Notes under the pieces: generated by a model
Seen by the model: only the letters and a program-made list of their open reading frames with translations
Database searches by the model: none
What the model was told of the DNA's origin: nothing
Shown here: positions 1 to 7,923 of the stretch, piece by piece
Position numbering within the stretch: position 1 is the stretch's first letter
Layout of the letters: every line of letters starts with the position of its first letter
Position numbers and translations under genes: made by a program
From: Streptomyces meridianus
GTDB taxonomy: Bacteria > Actinomycetota > Actinomycetes > Streptomycetales > Streptomycetaceae
Length of the DNA: 59,514 nucleotides
Direction of reading: 5' to 3'
Assembly (NCBI RefSeq): GCF_023703325.1
Contig: NZ_JAMQGM010000022.1
Coordinates: 1-59,514 of the forward strand

Positions 1-1
1 C

Positions 2-37
2 GACATCGTCGCTGGTCAGGAGGCCATCGACCATTGA
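2..37 (+). CDS. 3' end of a reading frame, possibly an integrase (5' part outside window)
   Basis: An open frame enters from the left edge and encodes the C-terminal residues DIVAGQEAIDH before a TGA at 35-37. Most of its codons end in G or C, as expected for coding DNA here. The stop lies 11 bases before a truncated tRNA-Gly 3' end that looks like an attachment site. In actinomycete integrative elements the integrase gene typically ends right beside attP, so an integrase tail is the natural guess. Eleven residues cannot be assigned to a family, so the identity rests on context alone. Confidence 0.3.
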   Translation, partial: DIVAGQEAIDH

Positions 38-48
38 GGCCCAAATGA

Positions 49-91
49 TTCCCAAGCTCAGAGCGCGGGTTCGATTCCCGTCACCCGCTCC
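49..91 (+). mobile_element. Attachment site (attR): 3' fragment of tRNA-Gly(CCC)
   Basis: These 43 bases match the 3' half of a streptomycete tRNA-Gly. They start in the anticodon loop (TTCCCAA, anticodon CCC) and run through the 3' anticodon strand GCTCA, the T-arm GCGGGTTCGATTCCCGT and the acceptor strand ending CACCCGCTCC. The bases to the left do not supply the matching anticodon 5' strand, D-arm or acceptor 5' strand, so this is not a working tRNA. A tRNA 3' end with no 5' end is the usual scar at the distal edge of an element integrated by a tyrosine recombinase. The native terminator remains on the right side, so the element lies to the left, between an intact tRNA-Gly and this copy. 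Confidence 0.7.
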
Positions 92-99
92 GAATAATG

Positions 100-117
100 A
101 AGGCCCAGGGAGGCCTT
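100..117 (+). terminator. tRNA-type terminator hairpin
   Basis: A 6-bp stem AAGGCC (100-105) and GGCCTT (112-117) encloses a six-base loop, eight bases after the tRNA-Gly 3' end. Hairpins of this form commonly follow streptomycete tRNA genes. Its survival here marks the chromosomal side of the attachment site. Confidence 0.6.
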
Positions 118-295
118 GCTCGTTGTCCAGTCCGGTTCGAGCGAGCGTTCTTCGCTTCCAGTTGGTCGTCACGCTCTACCTGCAGGAACTGCACGGCCCG
201 TCCTCCCTGCAGGCCGCGTTCGCCACTCGCCTGCGTGGCGCACCCGGCGGCGGGCGGCGCACGATGGAGGTGTGACTCAGTAAGGAGGCATCGCC

Positions 296-655
296 ATGTT
301 GGAGGTCAAAACCCCCAGTCATCCGGACCAGCAGCGGGAATTCCCGCACGGCCACCTCGAAGCCGTTCACCTGTCGGGGCTGGACTTCGCGGTGGCAACT
401 TTCGAGCCCGGCTGGCGGTGGTCGCAGGACGTCGCACCGATCGCCGGGACCGGGAGCTGTCAGTTCCACCACAACGGGATGGTGGTGCAGGGGCGGCTGC
501 ACATCCGCATGGACGACGGATCCGAGACCGAGGTCGGTCCCGGGGAGGTCTTCGTGTGTTCCCCCGGACACGATGCCTGGACCGTCGGCGACGAACCATG
601 CGTGACGTACGACTTCGCCGGTGAGACAGCGAAGGACTACGCGAAGCCGCAGTGA
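296..655 (+). CDS. Cupin domain-containing protein
   Basis: A 119-residue single-domain cupin. The centre of the protein contains the two cupin blocks: CQFHHNGMVVQGRLHIRMDDG carries the first-motif histidines, and VGPGEVFVCSPGHDAW is the second, ending in a further histidine. The fold is a small beta barrel that usually binds one metal ion. Proteins of this size and build occur as stand-alone sensors, isomerases or dioxygenase-like enzymes, and nothing here fixes the substrate. The ATG is preceded by AAGGAGG (282-288) at ideal spacing, so the start is secure. The gene is monocistronic; the 250 bases after it hold no gene. No signal peptide or membrane segment is visible, so it should be cytosolic. 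Confidence 0.85.
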   Translation: MLEVKTPSHPDQQREFPHGHLEAVHLSGLDFAVATFEPGWRWSQDVAPIAGTGSCQFHHNGMVVQGRLHIRMDDGSETEVGPGEVFVCSPGHDAWTVGDEPCVTYDFAGETAKDYAKPQ

Positions 656-904
656 AAACGTGGATGCGGACGCCCTGGCGACGCTGATCCGGGTCGCGAA
701 CTGTGTTCCACGGCTGCACCTGTCCGAACGACGGCCTGCGGTGAGTGGCCGTCGACGTGACGGAGTCGGGCCGCTTTCGGATCACTCTGCTCCGAGCCGC
801 TGTTCCCCGACGTCAGGCACTTTCAGCAGCGTGCTGACCGGAAGCAGGATCGGCGCTGCCCCGGTGACAGCCCCGGACGCGCCGGACCCGAAGGAAACTT
901 CGAC

Positions 905-948
905 GTGAGGAGTGGCCCGGCATCGGTCGGTGCCGGGCCACTCCTCAC
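905..948 (-). terminator. Terminator of the SnoaL-like gene
   Basis: A perfect 18-bp inverted repeat (905-922 with 931-948, eight-base loop) lies four bases beyond the stop of the minus-strand gene at 953. It should end that transcript and would also stop read-through from the left. Confidence 0.8.
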
Positions 949-952
949 GGCA

Positions 953-1648
953 TCAGCGACCGCCGAGGCCCAACTGCCGTGCGACGCCGAGGTAGTCGTT
1001 GTTCCACCAGCTCTCCGCGATCCGGCCGCCCTGACAGCGGAATGTGGCCTGCCCGGTTGCCGAGAACTCCCGCCCCGTGGGCTCCATGCCCCACAGCGCC
1101 CCCACATGGCGGCCCTTGAAGGAGTACCTCGCGCTCACCAGCTCGCCCTCCTCGATCAGGCTCTCGATCGTGACCACCGGTTCGAGTGCCGCATGGAGTT
1201 CCCGGTTCGCCGCCTTGGACTCCTCGAGCCCGATCTCGCCCGACGGCAGGGACGGATCGTGCTCCCGGTAGTCGGGGAGGCACAGTGCGTCCGCCGCGTC
1301 GAAGTTCCTGTTGTTGGCCACCTCCTCGAAGAAGGCGCGAACAACGATCTTGTTCAGCTGCTCGTCCCGAAGGACGTCGAGGTCCGTGATCGTGGGGGCC
1401 TCGTCGCAGGCAGCCACCAGCTCCCGGAAGATCCGGTCCGTCTCCGGCAGCCGCGCGTTCTTCACCGCCTCCTCGTGCGAGGGGAACTCAACGATCTCCA
1501 CGACGTGGGCGGAGTCGGTGCGGTCCTGTCCCACGATCGAATGGGTGGCCGTGCGCTTGCCCTCGGTCGCCCGGACCCACTCGTCCATCAACCTGTTCAA
1601 CTCACCGACGCTGCCGGTCCTGCAGTCGATGACCTGGACGAATGTCAT
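953..1648 (-). CDS. SnoaL-like polyketide cyclase family protein with N-terminal monooxygenase-like domain
   Basis: A 231-residue protein with two parts. Residues ~1-90 (MTFVQVIDCRTG, then HSIVGQDR, VVEIVEFPSHEEAVKNA) look like a dimeric alpha/beta-barrel domain of the ABM type. Residues ~98-231 look like a SnoaL-type alpha+beta cone: FFEEVANNRNFDAADALC, YREHDPSLPSG, ATFRCQGGRIAESWWNNDYLG. SnoaL-like ester cyclases and related NTF2-fold proteins act on small organic substrates. No polyketide synthase genes are nearby, so a role in antibiotic cyclization should not be assumed. The start follows AGGAGG at good spacing and the gene ends in a strong hairpin. It stands alone, with no co-directional partner within 400 bases. 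Confidence 0.8.
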   Translation of the reverse strand: MTFVQVIDCRTGSVGELNRLMDEWVRATEGKRTATHSIVGQDRTDSAHVVEIVEFPSHEEAVKNARLPETDRIFRELVAACDEAPTITDLDVLRDEQLNKIVVRAFFEEVANNRNFDAADALCLPDYREHDPSLPSGEIGLEESKAANRELHAALEPVVTIESLIEEGELVSARYSFKGRHVGALWGMEPTGREFSATGQATFRCQGGRIAESWWNNDYLGVARQLGLGGR

Positions 1649-2020
1649 GACGCCTCCTGCCGAGTCGGAACCTGGAAGACTCCTTCAGGCTAGGCCGACT
1701 TGACTGCATTGTCCCGATGGGCCGGTCCCGCGCCCCTGCCTTCCGGCCGGCCTCGTTCCGCTGTGCCGGGGCAGTGCCTCCGGGAGTCGCGGCCCCTCGC
1801 CCACCTCCGGATGCCGGCGGATCGCGGCACTCGCCGGGGACGAACGGCCTCACGTCAGACACTCGAGGGAGCGCCGGCCAGAGCTCTGCCGCCGACGAGA
1901 CCGGGTTCGCCGGGGCCCACCGCCGGCAGCGAGGGAGCGATCCGGTGAGGGCCTCGGAAAGCCCGACCGGGGAAACGGTCCGATTCCGGGACCGGCACAC
2001 CACATGGGGCGTGCGAGCCC
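1649..2020. other. Intergenic region without a recognisable gene
   Basis: About 370 bases lie between the SnoaL-like gene start and the terminator of the dehydrogenase gene. The part next to 1649 should carry the promoter of the minus-strand SnoaL-like gene. No conserved reading frame or clear repeat is seen. Confidence 0.5.
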
Positions 2021-2064
2021 GGCGGCGCCCTGCAACCGGCAGGATCCGGTTGCAGGGCGCCGCC
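2021..2064 (-). terminator. Terminator of the dehydrogenase gene
   Basis: A perfect 19-bp stem (2021-2039 with 2046-2064) with a six-base loop CAGGAT lies 18 bases past the stop of the minus-strand dehydrogenase gene. Confidence 0.8.
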
Positions 2065-2082
2065 ACAAGAGGGATTGGTTCC

Positions 2083-3519
2083 TCAGGACCGGCCGGATGC
2101 CGGGTCGTCCGGTCCCGGCCAGTACGCCGGGAAGGCGGCGGCAGGCTGTCGACCGGACTCCCGGGAGGAACCGGCCAGGTCCGAGGCGGCACCGTTCGGC
2201 GCATGGATGACGGCCTCGGTGATGTCCGAGGAAGGCGGGAAATCGGCCGCCGGTTCGCCGTATCCGTCGCCGATGTGCCGCTCCTGCGGCGGCGTGACGG
2301 TGAACAGGTCGCGGAAGGCCACTGCTGCGCCGTTCTCGCGGATCATGCGCTGCGAGTTCTTCCGGGCGAACTGCACGCCCGCGCTCCGCATCGATGTGCC
2401 CGTCTCCTCGGCCCGGGTCATGAGGCCCCGGACGAGCGGACGGATCTCGGAGGACAGCCGGCTGCACGCACCGGCCGGGCTGACCACCTCGCCGAGGATG
2501 ACCCACCAGGCACCGGCAGCGGCACCGGTGTTGGCGATGAAGTCGGGGACCACCGTGACTCCCCGGTCCAGCAGAAGCTGCTCGGCTTCGGGGGTGGTGG
2601 GCACATTCGCGGCTTCCACCACGAGCGTGCCCCGGATCCGATCGCAGTTCTCCGCGGTGATCGCATAGGAGACGGCAGCCGGCACCAGCAGGTCGACGTC
2701 CTGGCTCAGCCAGGAGTCGCCGGGGGCCTCCACGTCGTCGTCGCGCAGAACGGAGCGGTCGATGATGCCGCCCGTGCTGCGCGCGGCCAGCAGGAGGTCC
2801 ACGTCGAGGCCTCGCGACGTGTTGAGGATCAGGCCCCGGGCGTCCGTGATCCCGACGATCTTCACGCCGGCACGCGCCAGGTAGAGCGCCGTGGATCCAC
2901 CCATCGCACCGAACCCCTGTACGACCGCATTGGCCGTGGCGGCGGGAATGGACTGGTGGTCCAGAGCCGCCAGGGCAGCCTCCGCCACGCCGAATCCACC
3001 GACCAGTTCGGACAGCTTCAGACCCTCCGTCCGGGTGGCGAAGGCCTGCCGGATGCGTGCGCGGACATCGTCCGCGACGGGTGAACGGACCACGGCCGCA
3101 TGGAAGGACGTCTCGTCGATGCCGACCCGGGCGAATGCCTGATCGAGCTGCTCCTGCTGGGTACCGAGGTCGCCCGCCGTCACCCAGAAGCGTTCCAGCA
3201 GCGGCCGGACCGCCTGGAGGAAACGCTCCCGCACCTCTTCGGCTCGCGGGTCCGTGGAGTCGAAGTCGATTCCGCCCTTGGCCCCGCCGACATGAATCCC
3301 GAAGGCGCCCATTTTCAGGGTCATCTCCCGGGCGAGTTCGGCCACTTCATCCACCGTGCAACCGGGTCGCATGCGGAGTCCTCCCGTGGCGATGCCCGTC
3401 ACCAGTTGGTCGATGACGACGAATCCACGAGCGGGAGTCAGGGTGTCGCGCCATGTGACCTGCAGATAAGGTTCATGCTCAAGCACCTGCGATGGCATCT
3501 CGACAGCAATGTGCGTCAT
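2083..3519 (-). CDS. Glu/Leu/Phe/Val dehydrogenase family protein
   Basis: A 478-residue member of the amino-acid dehydrogenase family that reversibly deaminates an amino acid to its 2-oxo acid with NAD(P). The N-terminal domain carries GGLRMRPGCT and the substrate-binding loop GGAKGGI with the conserved lysine. The Rossmann domain begins at GFGVAEAA and NAVVQGFGAMGG, and VVEAANVPTT and DFIANTGAAAG follow as in true family members. The ATG at 3519 is preceded by AAAGGGTGAG. The last ~55 residues, after the catalytic core, are Pro/Ser/Ala-rich and not typical of the family. Leucine, phenylalanine, valine and glutamate enzymes cannot be told apart by eye, so substrate is left open. It is monocistronic with a strong terminator. 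Confidence 0.85.
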   Translation of the reverse strand: MTHIAVEMPSQVLEHEPYLQVTWRDTLTPARGFVVIDQLVTGIATGGLRMRPGCTVDEVAELAREMTLKMGAFGIHVGGAKGGIDFDSTDPRAEEVRERFLQAVRPLLERFWVTAGDLGTQQEQLDQAFARVGIDETSFHAAVVRSPVADDVRARIRQAFATRTEGLKLSELVGGFGVAEAALAALDHQSIPAATANAVVQGFGAMGGSTALYLARAGVKIVGITDARGLILNTSRGLDVDLLLAARSTGGIIDRSVLRDDDVEAPGDSWLSQDVDLLVPAAVSYAITAENCDRIRGTLVVEAANVPTTPEAEQLLLDRGVTVVPDFIANTGAAAGAWWVILGEVVSPAGACSRLSSEIRPLVRGLMTRAEETGTSMRSAGVQFARKNSQRMIRENGAAVAFRDLFTVTPPQERHIGDGYGEPAADFPPSSDITEAVIHAPNGAASDLAGSSRESGRQPAAAFPAYWPGPDDPASGRS

Positions 3520-4089
3520 TCGGCACTCACCCTTTCCCGTTACTGATAGGCACGTTTTCCCGCGCACGGACCCGCACCGACCCGACCTCATGGCCAGGAG
3601 CCGACGCCGATTCCATGAATGGCAGGGAGTTCTTCCGCTGACTCGGTCGGATGTGCGCGTCGTCGCGCGCGACCGGGGCGGCCTTTTCAGGGCAGAGGAA
3701 TCACGTCCCTACGGCACACTTGTGGTGAGCCCTGACGAGGGACGCAATGAAAAGTTCTTCGGAAATACGCAGAGAACGCGGCCCGTTGCGTTGTGCGTAC
3801 GGCCTACTGTGAGGTCGGGCTTCACCCCTTGTCAAGGATTCTTGTGACGTGGACCTCACAGCCGATTTCCCGCTTCCGGACGGCTATGACGAACGGCGAG
3901 AAAGCGCAGGTCAGCGAGGTCGGCTGAGTGCTACGCGCGTCGCCTCGCCGAGGCGCGGACCGGCAGCCGGCACTTCTCCGAACTCCTGCTGCAGGATCGA
4001 GCGCCTTCCAACGCCTCGGGGTGGCAGGCCGTCGGACGGAACGGGTGCCGGAGCGTGCTGAATTGAGTCAGGCTTGCGGCGTGGATGAG
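3520..4089. other. Intergenic region without a recognisable gene
   Basis: About 570 bases separate the divergent dehydrogenase and hydrolase genes. This stretch should hold both promoters. It is less GC-rich than its surroundings around 3700-3850. Open frames exist but show no family features or convincing ribosome binding sites, so none is called. Confidence 0.4.
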
Positions 4090-4920
4090 ATGGTGCTGAC
4101 CGAGGACGGGGTCCGGCTGTGGGCGACCCGGCTGGGCGCGGGCGATCCGGTGGTGTTCTGCCACGGTGGCCCAGGGTCGTGGGACACCTTGGAGGACGCT
4201 GCCGAACTGCTGGGGGATCAGACGGCGGTGTACCGCTGGGACCAACGCGGGTGTGGCCGCTCGGAGCGACACGGGCCGTACTCCGTCGCTCGTTCCATGG
4301 CCGATCTGGACGCCGTGCGGCGGCATTTCGGGTTGAGCCGGACAGCACTCCTCGGCCACTCGTGGGGCGCCCAGCTGGCGCTGCTGTACACGCTGAACCA
4401 CCCGGAGTGCGTGAGCAGGCTGGTGTACGTCTCCGGCACGGGAATCGATCACGGAGCCACCTGGCGCAAGGCGTATCAGCACAACCTGCGGGCTGCGCTC
4501 GGGGCCCGCGTGAAGCGCTGGGGCATGCTGAAGGATCGCGAGCGCACGGAAACAGAGGACCGGGAGTTCTGCGTACTGCAGTGGTCGGCGGATTTCGCCG
4601 AGCGGGAGCGGGCGCTGAAGCATGCCGAACGGATGGCCACGCCGTGGCTCGGGTTGAACTTCGACTGCAACGCGGCCATCAACGCCGAGAACAGCCGGAC
4701 CGAGGGAACTCCCGCACTGAGGGCGGCATGCGAGGCCATGGACGTCCCAGTGCTGATCGTGGACGGGGCCGAGGACATCAGGCCGCGTCGGGCTGTCGAT
4801 TCGCTCGAAAAGGCCTTGCCGAGAGCGTCGCGAGCGGTTCTGAGTGGCGCAGGACACATGCCATGGGTGGAAGACCCGGACGGGTTCGCCACGGCGGTGG
4901 CCGGCTTCCTCCATAGGTGA
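4090..4920 (+). CDS. Alpha/beta hydrolase, prolyl iminopeptidase-like
   Basis: A ~276-residue alpha/beta hydrolase. It has the oxyanion motif HGGPG (residues 25-29), WDQRGCGRS, the nucleophile elbow GHSWG with Ser91, an acid in VLIVDGAED, and the catalytic histidine in GAGHMPW. The HGGPG plus DQRGxGxS combination is typical of the proline iminopeptidase branch, which cleaves N-terminal residues from peptides; many relatives have other substrates. The frame is open further upstream, but those residues are Arg/Pro-rich without homology signs. The start is placed at ATG 4090, with GTG 4081 and GTG 4045 as alternatives. No strong ribosome binding site decides between them. No signal peptide is visible. 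Confidence 0.75.
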   Translation: MVLTEDGVRLWATRLGAGDPVVFCHGGPGSWDTLEDAAELLGDQTAVYRWDQRGCGRSERHGPYSVARSMADLDAVRRHFGLSRTALLGHSWGAQLALLYTLNHPECVSRLVYVSGTGIDHGATWRKAYQHNLRAALGARVKRWGMLKDRERTETEDREFCVLQWSADFAERERALKHAERMATPWLGLNFDCNAAINAENSRTEGTPALRAACEAMDVPVLIVDGAEDIRPRRAVDSLEKALPRASRAVLSGAGHMPWVEDPDGFATAVAGFLHR

Positions 4921-5021
4921 CCGCCCGGCCGGCGGTTCAGCCGGCCCCCCTCACCTGGCCACCCGCCGGGCGACGGGCCGGAGCCCGCGCGGACGCCGAC
5001 CCGCCGTGTTGTACTGGCCGG

Positions 5022-5933
5022 GTGGAGCGCAAGCACGCATGGGTGTCGTTCCCGCACGCCAAACGTTCCGGCCGGACGGGAAGCGGTGCCGAGCGCACCC
5101 GGGCGGCCGAGGAGGAGCGCCGCAGAGTGCGCCTCATGATCGAAATCACGGCTCGGGCAGGGGCTTACCGCAAGGGACTGGAGGCGGCTGTGCGCCGCCT
5201 CGGCCCGGAGGAAGCGGCGATTCTCGCCGACCTGGAGCGCAACGGGCTGCAGGTGCCGCAGTTGCACGACGTCCTGTGCGGCGGCCACGTCCTCGTGGAC
5301 GACCCGGAGCTGTACGAGGCCTGGCGGTTCGACAAGGTCAGCCGTCGGCGCCTGTCCAGCCACCATCGCGACATGGACAAGGACCGCTACCCCGACATCG
5401 GGATGCAGGGGCACGTCGTGCGGGAGAAGCTGCACGGCCGTACGGCTCAGGGCACGTGGGTGCAACTGGAGAAGACCCCGGCCGCGTTCGGAAAGCGCAA
5501 GCTGCCCGGTCCGAACGACCTCCGGCACCTCGTCGACTACGTGGTGTACCTGATCACCCGCAGCAACGTCGGCCCGTGGGGGCTGTCCCGGATGACCGAA
5601 CGGCGCCCGATGTACCTGTCACCCGTGCTGGCAGTGCCGACGTCCCTCACACCACCCGTCGCCCGGTCGCTGACCCAGGCCCTGCACCGCATCGAGGCGG
5701 ACGACGACGTCACCGCCGTCTCCCAGGACCTGGCGGCCCGGTTCCCGCCCCCGGACCGGGCCGAACCGGCCGGTGAACTGGGCCGGGCGCTGTCCGGCAG
5801 GGGCGGCCGGGGGCTGTTCGGCAACTCCGACGTGTGGGTCACCGAGACACCGGCGCACAGCGCTGTCGCAGTGCTCGACGAGACCTCCGAGCCGCCCGCG
5901 GGCGCCCTCCTGCCGGAACGAGGGACACCGTGA
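5022..5933 (+). CDS. Hypothetical protein, first gene of a coupled pair
   Basis: A ~303-residue protein I do not recognise as a named family. The N-terminal third is charged and helical (RTRAAEEERRRVR). The middle part holds MDKDRYPDIGMQGHVVREKL, then HGRTAQGTWVQLEKTP and HLVDYVVYLITRSNVGPWG. The pattern 'G-T-W-x-Q-L-E ... H-x-x-D-Y-x-x-Y ... N-x-G-P' resembles C-terminal modules I associate with secreted or polymorphic effector proteins, but that is only an impression. The start is uncertain: GTG 5022, GTG 5127 and ATG 5136 are all possible, and GTG 4917 would overlap the upstream stop but adds Pro/Arg-rich residues. Its stop overlaps the next gene's GTG (GTGA at 5930-5933), so the two are co-translated. 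Confidence 0.6.
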   Translation: MERKHAWVSFPHAKRSGRTGSGAERTRAAEEERRRVRLMIEITARAGAYRKGLEAAVRRLGPEEAAILADLERNGLQVPQLHDVLCGGHVLVDDPELYEAWRFDKVSRRRLSSHHRDMDKDRYPDIGMQGHVVREKLHGRTAQGTWVQLEKTPAAFGKRKLPGPNDLRHLVDYVVYLITRSNVGPWGLSRMTERRPMYLSPVLAVPTSLTPPVARSLTQALHRIEADDDVTAVSQDLAARFPPPDRAEPAGELGRALSGRGGRGLFGNSDVWVTETPAHSAVAVLDETSEPPAGALLPERGTP

Positions 5934-6685
5934 ACGACGACCACCGCACCCCCTCCTCGCCGCCGCACGACACCGGCGACGTGTCCGTTCCCGAGGGGCT
6001 GGTCCCGGCCGTGCTGAACCTCGTGGACACCGGACCGGTCCTGCTCGGCGCGTACACCGTCGCCGAACTCACCGTGGTCGACGCGATCGTGGACTTCCTC
6101 GAGGCCCGCCCGTCGGACGAGGTGCTCGCCGAGGCCGTCCGGTCGCTCGCGGCACGGCACCTGCTCCTGTCGGGCTCATCGAAGGAGCAGGTCCAGGTAC
6201 GGGGAGACCTGGGCATCGCCGTCGTGTTCCAGCGCAGAGCCCGGAAGGTGCTCGATGCCCGCACGACCGGCACGGAGCCCGGGGAGCCCTGGCGGATCCT
6301 GCTGCTCCCCCAGCCCGAGGGGATCTGCCTGATGGTCCGCATCGACGCGCTCGGGGTCCACGAGATGGGCCTGTACAGGCTCGAGGAAGCCCTCCGCGTC
6401 CTGACCGACTGGCTGCCCCGGGGCCGCTCGGCGGACTCCGCCCCGGCGACGGACGTCGACGCCCTGCTGGCCTCCTCGGAGCGTTCCGCGCTGCTCACCG
6501 TCACCCGCTACAGCGCGCAGGGGTCGGCCGAGATCGCGGGCGCCAGCACGGATCTGGTCCTCGCCCGCAGCGGCGGGCGGCTGCACGTCCTCGCCCGGCA
6601 TGCGCATGACGGAAAGAATCTGGTGCCGGTCCCGCAGGAGGACGAGGACGACGTCCGCGACCGCCTCGCCGGGCTGCTGGCGTAG
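5930..6685 (+). CDS. Hypothetical protein, second gene of a coupled pair
   Basis: A 251-residue protein starting at a GTG that overlaps the preceding stop, with a weak AACGAGGG binding site. After a disordered ~20-residue start it reads as a compact alpha/beta protein: VPEGLVPAVLNLVDTGPVLL, then a helix VDAIVDFLEARPSDEV, and a strand LLLPQPEGICLMVRIDALGVH. The layout vaguely recalls EspG-type chaperones of type VII secretion, a weak resemblance not offered as an identification. There is no signal peptide or membrane segment, so it should be cytosolic. Tight coupling suggests it acts with the upstream product, for example as a chaperone, adaptor or neutralising partner; this is inference from gene order. 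Confidence 0.65.
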   Translation: MNDDHRTPSSPPHDTGDVSVPEGLVPAVLNLVDTGPVLLGAYTVAELTVVDAIVDFLEARPSDEVLAEAVRSLAARHLLLSGSSKEQVQVRGDLGIAVVFQRRARKVLDARTTGTEPGEPWRILLLPQPEGICLMVRIDALGVHEMGLYRLEEALRVLTDWLPRGRSADSAPATDVDALLASSERSALLTVTRYSAQGSAEIAGASTDLVLARSGGRLHVLARHAHDGKNLVPVPQEDEDDVRDRLAGLLA

Positions 6686-6885
6686 CGCGCCCCGGAGGAA
6701 CAGCGGGCCGTGCCCGGTTGCCCGGCCGCACCCGCACCCGCATCCCGATCGGCTCCGGCAGCGGCACACATCCCGCGTTGCCGGCGGTCGTTCCCCGGCG
6801 GAGAGTCACCGAATTCCCTGCCGGGGGCGGGGCCGGGGCCGTACCCGTTCCGCTCCCCACCGGGGCGGCAGGGCCCTCCCCCGGA

Positions 6886-7473
6886 TCAGTGCCTCCGCGT
6901 GCTCGCGGAGGGCGGTTCCGCCGTTCGGGCATCGCGGAAGAGGAGGGTGCGTTCGCTCAGAATGTCCCGGTCGGCCTCGCTCCGGTAGATCTCGTCCACG
7001 CTGCCGAACCGGGCCTCGGCGTAGTCGAGACCGAGCAGTTCGGCCGCCCGGCGGACGGCTGCCTCGTCGTGTCCTTCGATCTCGAGGAAGGTGGGCAGGC
7101 CGGGCCAGGTGTCGAAATCGAAGGCGATCCCGCCGAGTCGCCACTCCTCGCGGTAGTTCTCCTGGTACCGGGTCTCGCGCAGGCCGAGGCGGCTCAGGAT
7201 TCCGGCCATGGCGTGGAGATCGCCGATCTCGGTCTCGATCTCGGTGGTGCCGTCGATCGTCGTACTGTCGGTGACCTGTTTGAGGGTGAGGGTCGAGCGG
7301 GTGCCTTCGTCGCGCAGACGGACCCACTGACCGTTGTCCAGCGCGTCGTTCTCGAAGATCTTTCGGGTGAAGAGGGTCCGCGGGAATGCCTGGGTGGCGC
7401 CCAGGGCGGTCAGTGCGGCCCGCAGGGCGGCCACGTCGACGGACAGGAACGTGGCCTCGTACTCGTGCTTCAT
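6886..7473 (-). CDS. CYTH domain-containing protein (class IV adenylyl cyclase / thiamine triphosphatase fold)
   Basis: A ~195-residue CYTH (triphosphate tunnel) protein. The N-terminal signature HEYEATF matches the ExEx pattern, and the tunnel residues appear as WVRLRDEG, STLTLKQVTD, IETEIGD and the later FDFDTWPGLPTFLEIEG. The family hydrolyses triphosphates or cyclises ATP with metal help. The usual lysine of ExExK is threonine here, so activity may differ from classic members. The ATG at 7473 is preferred over one three codons upstream because GGAGATGAG lies eight bases before it. The gene stands alone. CyaB-like cyclase, inorganic triphosphatase and thiamine triphosphatase activities cannot be separated from sequence alone. 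Confidence 0.8.
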   Translation of the reverse strand: MKHEYEATFLSVDVAALRAALTALGATQAFPRTLFTRKIFENDALDNGQWVRLRDEGTRSTLTLKQVTDSTTIDGTTEIETEIGDLHAMAGILSRLGLRETRYQENYREEWRLGGIAFDFDTWPGLPTFLEIEGHDEAAVRRAAELLGLDYAEARFGSVDEIYRSEADRDILSERTLLFRDARTAEPPSASTRRH

Positions 7474-7923
7474 GCTTCTCATCTCCGCTTGCGGACTGCC
7501 GGCTGCGCGAACTCCGGGTGAGGGGCACGGACAGCCGGAAAACGGTCCGGCCCGGCGCCCGGCCCGTGCGTCAACTCGCCTGTGTGCAACGCGGACAGAG
7601 CGCCCCGGTCACTCCCTGTCCGGGCAACAGCCTTGCCACGCCGGCCAGGACGGAACTCGGTACGGCCGGGCTCCACGGCTATCACGCGGCGTTCCTGATC
7701 GCGCTGAATTCACGCTGATCGCGCTTCTCGCCGGCGCCGTTCCTTTGCGGAACCCGTTGTCCTCCCCAACCGGGTGACGGACCCGGAGAGGGGAGCACGC
7801 ACGGGCGCACAGGGGCGCATTTCGCGGCCGTGGGGGGCGAACTCCGAACTCCGCAACTCCCCGAAGCCAACTGCATTACAGTCGGATCAGCGGCTGTGGT
7901 GGGACGCGTGACCGGGGGGCCGA
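7474..7923. other. Intergenic region without a recognisable gene
   Basis: About 450 bases between the divergent CYTH gene and the EACC1-like gene. It should hold both promoters. No open frame here has a binding site and family features together. Confidence 0.45.

Noticed and set aside
47..91. A functional tRNA-Gly gene at the left edge
   Set aside because: The D-arm, the acceptor 5' strand and the anticodon 5' strand are not present in the upstream bases.
953..1648. SnoaL-like gene as evidence of an aromatic polyketide cluster
   Set aside because: No ketosynthase, acyl carrier or other polyketide gene is seen in the surrounding 10 kb.
3509..3847. A 112-codon open frame in the dehydrogenase/hydrolase gap
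   Set aside because: It overlaps the dehydrogenase start region, lacks a binding site and shows no family features.
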